Positions 9,142 to 11,732 of a stretch of DNA of 11,732 bases are shown one piece after another. The DNA comes from Deinococcus aerophilus. Lineage in GTDB: Bacteria > Deinococcota > Deinococci > Deinococcales > Deinococcaceae. The translations under genes and the position numbers were made by a program. Each line of letters begins with the position of its first letter. Within the stretch, counting starts at the first letter, position 1. The notes beneath the pieces were generated by a model. The model saw nothing but the letters and a program-made list of their open reading frames with translations, did not search any database and was not told the origin of the DNA. The stretch lies in contig NZ_BMOM01000051.1 in the NCBI RefSeq assembly GCF_014647075.1, positions 1 through 11,732 of the forward strand, read 5' to 3'.

Positions 9142-9561
9142 ATGCCCAAACTCACCGTCGGCCCGTGGATCGCCACCCAGAAACTCCCCAGCAAGGCGCT
9201 GGCCCGTGACCGTCAGGCTTTTCTCGAACGAACGCGGCACCGGCAGCAGGCGCACGAAGTGGCGGGTCTGCCGCTGGTCGGGCTGGGCGGCAGCTGCGGC
9301 AAACCCTGTTTTGCCCTGCCGTACACCCTGAGCTGGAACGACGCTAACACGCGCGAGCTGGAGCAGATCGGCGCGGACTTTGGATGTTTTGTCGAATACG
9401 GCGTGTACCCGCACCTCAAACTCCTCGACGGTGAACAGGAGGTGGCGGCGGTTCAGGACTGGACCACCTTTGCCACCGTGTACCTGCGCCCCGGATACGA
9501 GCGGGCCGAGGAACTGTTGACCGAATTGCGTGACCGCCTCGCGCCGCCGCAGACGTCTTGA
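9142..9561 (+). CDS. Uncharacterised 139-residue Cys-containing protein
   Basis: I do not recognise this family. The product begins MPKLTVGPWIATQKLPS, has no signal peptide or membrane helix, and is probably cytoplasmic. A Lys/Arg-rich first third is followed by a Gly-rich turn with two cysteines, GGSCGKPC (49-56), another cysteine at 82, aromatic-rich YGVYPHLKLL (86-95), and a C-terminal helix ending in DRLAPPQTS. The start is supported by GGAG nine bases upstream. It lies 50 bases behind copA with no terminator between, so it should be induced by copper with copA. Cys52 and Cys56 make it a candidate copper or thiol-redox protein, but this rests only on position and cysteine spacing. Confidence 0.7.
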   Translation: MPKLTVGPWIATQKLPSKALARDRQAFLERTRHRQQAHEVAGLPLVGLGGSCGKPCFALPYTLSWNDANTRELEQIGADFGCFVEYGVYPHLKLLDGEQEVAAVQDWTTFATVYLRPGYERAEELLTELRDRLAPPQTS

Positions 9562-9566
9562 CGGAA

Positions 9567-9629
9567 CGCACTGGTGTGCGGGCCTCATGATCAGGACAGT
9601 CCTGGGCACCGCATTCGTGGAACTTCCAC
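9567..9629. repeat. Three consecutive short stem-loops
   Basis: Right after the stop codon of the preceding gene lie CGCAC-TGGT-GTGCG (9567-9580), CAGGAC-A-GTCCTG (9592-9604) and GTGGAA-C-TTCCAC (9617-9629). All three dyads are perfect. The last two share the same 6-1-6 geometry with centres 25 bases apart and look more like protein-binding sites than RNA hairpins, whose loops would be too small. ACACATGTGT (9643-9652) adds another palindrome before the terminator-like hairpin. Confidence 0.5.
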
Positions 9630-9656
9630 CATAAATATCAGCACACATGTGTTTTA

Positions 9657-9674
9657 GGCCCACCATTGTGGGCC
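9657..9674 (+). terminator. Terminator-like hairpin of the copA operon
   Basis: GGCCCAC-CATT-GTGGGCC is a perfect 7-bp GC-rich stem with a 4-base loop, followed by GGGTTTCCGTTT, an interrupted T tract. It is the best candidate end for the copA transcript. Confidence 0.5.
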
Positions 9675-10073
9675 GGGTTTCCGTTTCTGCGGACATGGGG
9701 CGCCGACATGGGTGTCTGGGGGCCGGCGACGACGGGCTGGATGGATTCACCGGATACGTCATCTCCGATCTGGAAACCATGTCTGCCAATGCTGACGAGG
9801 CCCCGTTGTAGTCCCACCGCCAACTGGCAAGGCTGAGCCTCGCTTGCGGAACACTCGGGAACCCATGGACGTTCAGGAATCCGTCCCCTATCCCTCATTC
9901 AGAGTGGGCCAATAAACCAGGGTCACGTCACACGTCAGCCTCCATTTCTCACCACAACCCCAAGTTCCGCGGGAAGCATTCTGCCCAACACATCATTCAG
10001 GGTGCTCCTTCCCCCAGGCAGCACACTTACTCGACTCATTGCACGGAATCAGCAGTAGAACCGCAAAACTGGG
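9675..10073. other. Intergenic region without supported gene
   Basis: This stretch lies between the convergent copA operon and methyltransferase gene. A plus-strand frame (9647-9811, 54 codons) ends GFTGYVISDLETMSANADEAPL before TAG. Its composition looks protein-like, but it has no ribosome binding site and no family that I recognise; an 86-codon frame on the other strand (9898-9638) overlaps it and is equally unsupported. CACGTCA is repeated in tandem at 9924-9937. Nothing else is recognisable. Confidence 0.4.
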
Positions 10074-10092
10074 TCACCCTCAAGGCGGGTGA
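10074..10092 (-). terminator. Terminator of the methyltransferase gene
   Basis: On the minus strand TCACCC-GCCTTGA-GGGTGA forms a 6-bp stem, followed by CCCAGTTTTGCGG with a short T run. It begins nine bases after the methyltransferase stop codon (10104-10102). Confidence 0.5.
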
Positions 10093-10101
10093 GCAGCGAG
10101 G

Positions 10102-11055
10102 TTAGGGGGCCTGTGGATTTGCCGGCCTGTTCACGCACGCCTCGGCGACCGCGGTCACGTGGCGCAGGTCGGTGCCGCAGCAGCCGCCCAGCACCGTGAT
10201 CTGCGGCTGTCTTTCTAGAAGACGGCGGTAGAGCCGGCCAAGCTCGACCGGGTCCCCGGCATCCAACGTGGTCATGGCGTCGAGCTCTCGGTGGCTGCAG
10301 CGTGAGGCGTTGGCGCGTACTCCCCGAATCCGCTGTGTCCAGGCGGCGGACTCCTCCAGCACCGCCGCGAAATGGTCCGGATGAGCGCAGTTGATCATGT
10401 AGTACGCGGGGTACTCGCCGGTCGCCGTGTCGACCGCCTCCACGGCGTTCATCAGCGGATCACCGGTCGGCAAACGTCCGTCCGTTTCCAGCGTGAAGGA
10501 GACCGCCACCGGCAGGCCGACCTCCTGCGCCGCCAGGACGACACCGGTCGCCTCGTTCACGTTGGTCATGGTAAGCGCCGAGAGCATGTCGGCTCCAGCC
10601 GCAGCGAGCACGCGCGCCTGGTGCAGGTGATACCCGGCGGCCGCCGTGACGTCCATGAACTGGCCGGGGTCGTACCCGTCACCGCGGGGGCCGACGCAGC
10701 CGCTGATCACGATCTCGAATGTACTGGACGCGAACTCTTCCCTCAATTGGTGCAGCAGGTCGATGGCGGCGATATTGAGCCCGTCGAGTTCGGCCGGGCG
10801 GAGTCCCAGCGGCGCCGCCCAGTCGGGGCTCGCACGCCAGGTAGCACTTTCGAGGATGAACCCGGTGCCGAGCCCGCGGGCGAGCTCCAGGTACGGACGG
10901 TAATACGCCTCGAGCGCGGCGCGTCCCTTGTCGGTGCCGAGCAGCACGATGGACGCGAAGCAGGGAAGATCGACGCCGCGGTTGAAGATGAAGTCGGTCT
11001 CCAACCCTCCGTCGGTGAGCACGAGGCGATCGAGCTGGGGGAGCGGTCCTTTCAT
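10102..11055 (-). CDS. Homocysteine S-methyltransferase family protein
   Basis: The 317-residue product is a cytoplasmic zinc-dependent methyltransferase of the Pfam S-methyl_trans family, whose members move a methyl group onto homocysteine to make methionine. It opens with LVLTDGGLETDF (11-22), the family's N-terminal signature. ILESATW (67-73) and the SGCVGPRGDGY stretch (118-128) follow. The zinc ligands are Cys223 in NCAHP and Cys292-Cys293 in GGCCGT. The ATG at 11055 has GGAGG five bases upstream and is clearly the start, although the frame stays open to 11121. It resembles the MmuM-like branch (S-methylmethionine donor) in size, but the GGLETDFIF opening differs from the GAMGTEL-type start of classical MmuM, so the donor is uncertain. 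It stands alone between the copper island and the IS remnants. Confidence 0.9.
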   Translation of the reverse strand: MKGPLPQLDRLVLTDGGLETDFIFNRGVDLPCFASIVLLGTDKGRAALEAYYRPYLELARGLGTGFILESATWRASPDWAAPLGLRPAELDGLNIAAIDLLHQLREEFASSTFEIVISGCVGPRGDGYDPGQFMDVTAAAGYHLHQARVLAAAGADMLSALTMTNVNEATGVVLAAQEVGLPVAVSFTLETDGRLPTGDPLMNAVEAVDTATGEYPAYYMINCAHPDHFAAVLEESAAWTQRIRGVRANASRCSHRELDAMTTLDAGDPVELGRLYRRLLERQPQITVLGGCCGTDLRHVTAVAEACVNRPANPQAP

Positions 11056-11209
11056 CTCGGCCTCCACGGACTGGAAGGGCGCTGGGCAACGCGGCGAGGT
11101 GTGCTCCAAGCTTACCACCACAGCAACAGAGAAAACCCTTTGCGGGACCGGCGCCCTGGCCAGGCGCGCCCCTTTGGTGCTCGAATACAGGACGGGGCCC
11201 CGGTCACAA

Positions 11210-11304
11210 CTAGTAGGACTTTGTCACTCTGGGGCGGCCTTCAGCCGCCCCTCGCCGTCGTGACCGATGCTCTGAGGATGACAGTGCCCCACAACTGACA
11301 GCGG
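11210..11304 (+). mobile_element. Probable left end of the IS701-family element
   Basis: CTAG at 11210-11213, a typical IS701-family target duplication, is followed by TAGGACTTTGTCAC, which has the look of an IS701 terminal repeat. Between it and the transposase frame lies a perfect hairpin, GGGGCGGC-CTTCA-GCCGCCCC (11231-11251), that could stop read-in transcription. The matching right end is not in the window, so the boundary is inferred. Confidence 0.4.
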
Positions 11305-11655
11305 TTGTTTTCGGACTTCCTGTCTCCGTGTCTGAAAACGCTTGACCATCCCAAGCAGCGCACCTGCCTCTCCAGATACGTGCGGGGCTTGCTGGCCCCA
11401 TTGGAACGGAAGAGCGCAGAACCCATCGCAGAGCACGTCGGGATGCCGTACCAACGTCTCCACCAATTCCTGAACGTCAGTCCCTGGGGGACTGACGCAC
11501 TCGACCATCTCCTGGTCACACGTGCGCAGTCACTGTGCGGGGGGAACAAAGGCGTCCTGATCATCGACGACACCGCGCTGCCCAAGAGTGGTGAGCACAG
11601 CGTCGGCGTCGCGCGCCAATACTGCGGTGCGCTCGGAAAGCTCGCCAACTGCTAG
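11278..11655 (+). pseudogene. Truncated IS701-family transposase
   Basis: The frame from TTG at 11305 encodes 116 residues that match the N-terminus of IS701-family (DDE_5-type) transposases. These include [20 protein letters not shown] (23-42), the first catalytic region [13 protein letters not shown] (84-96), and [16 protein letters not shown] (101-116). A complete enzyme has well over 300 residues, so the rest of the catalytic triad is lost. The frame stops at TAG (11653-11655), where sequence unlike this family begins. Upstream in the same frame are ATG 11278, MTVPHN, then TGA (11296-11298) before QRLFSDF. Relatives often have Trp near this point, so TGA may be a mutated TGG and the true start may be 11278. 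The gene is therefore probably dead twice over. Confidence 0.85.
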
Positions 11656-11732
11656 AGCCCGTTTTGGAATTTCACGCCTCTCTGGGCGAGCAAATACCAT
11701 GAGGAATGGCCTCTCAGACGTATGGTTCTGAT
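11655..11732 (+). mobile_element. Left end of a second, IS5-like insertion element (partial)
   Basis: The IS701 transposase is interrupted at a CTA/CTAG junction (11652-11655) followed by GAGCCCGTTTTGGAAT. GAG-xC-xGTTT ends with TA- or CTAG-type targets are typical of the IS5 family (IS427/IS1031 groups). The element runs off the window, so only its first 78 bases are visible. The family call is a resemblance. Confidence 0.45.
11706..11732 (+). CDS. Possible start of an IS5-like transposase (partial)
   Basis: ATG at 11706 opens MASQTYGSD and continues past the window end. IS5-family transposases commonly begin with a few residues and then a Tyr-x-Ser-Asp motif leading into LTDxxW, so this short segment fits. 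Only nine codons are visible and no proper ribosome binding site precedes it. An ATG at 11700 in another frame stops after ten codons and is less likely. Confidence 0.3.

Noticed and set aside
11056..11300. SAM or cobalamin riboswitch upstream of the methyltransferase gene
   Set aside because: I looked for conserved core elements of these riboswitches and saw none.

Overview
The window is GC-rich bacterial DNA, very probably from Deinococcus or a close relative. The main evidence is a CsoR repressor with a Cys-His-His copper site, the arrangement known from Thermus CsoR. Other supports are candidate promoters whose -10 box lies only 7-8 bases before the start codon, and IS701-type and IS5-like transposon sequence. 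Genus is an inference; no rRNA or tRNA gene is present.

From about 416 to 9561 the window is a copper-handling island. On the minus strand, reading down from 3499, cueP (a periplasmic copper-binding protein) is followed by a P1B-type metal ATPase with an unusual CPD membrane motif. Directly behind that lies a small scrap that looks like the tail of a DUF305 protein. A poorly coding stretch (3500-4271) separates these from a plus-strand DUF302 gene (4272-4661). Convergent to that gene is a minus-strand five-helix membrane protein of unknown function with a His/Asp-rich tail.

The regulatory core is at 5898-9561. copZ (chaperone) and csoR (repressor) are read leftward; copA (Cu(I) ATPase with two CxxC domains) and a small Cys-containing unknown gene are read rightward. 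The 160-base divergent region holds two CsoR-like operators: an imperfect dyad inside the copZ promoter and a perfect C6-T-G6 dyad in front of copA. The inferred circuit is that CsoR represses both arms until Cu(I) binds; CopZ then delivers Cu(I) to CopA for export from the cytoplasm, and CueP would bind copper outside the membrane. The CPD ATPase, DUF302 protein, membrane protein and 139-residue protein are accessory by context only.

From 9562 to 10101 there is no recognisable gene, but there is a run of perfect stem-loops. Then comes a homocysteine S-methyltransferase family gene on the minus strand (10102-11055), unrelated to copper and with its own terminator-like hairpin. The right end (about 11214 onward) is a broken IS701-family element whose transposase gene is cut by what appears to be a second, IS5-like element running off the window. 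I see no CRISPR, phage or tRNA genes, and no clear evidence of a wholly new system. The best candidates for novelty are the two uncharacterised island genes and the compact operator/promoter layouts.
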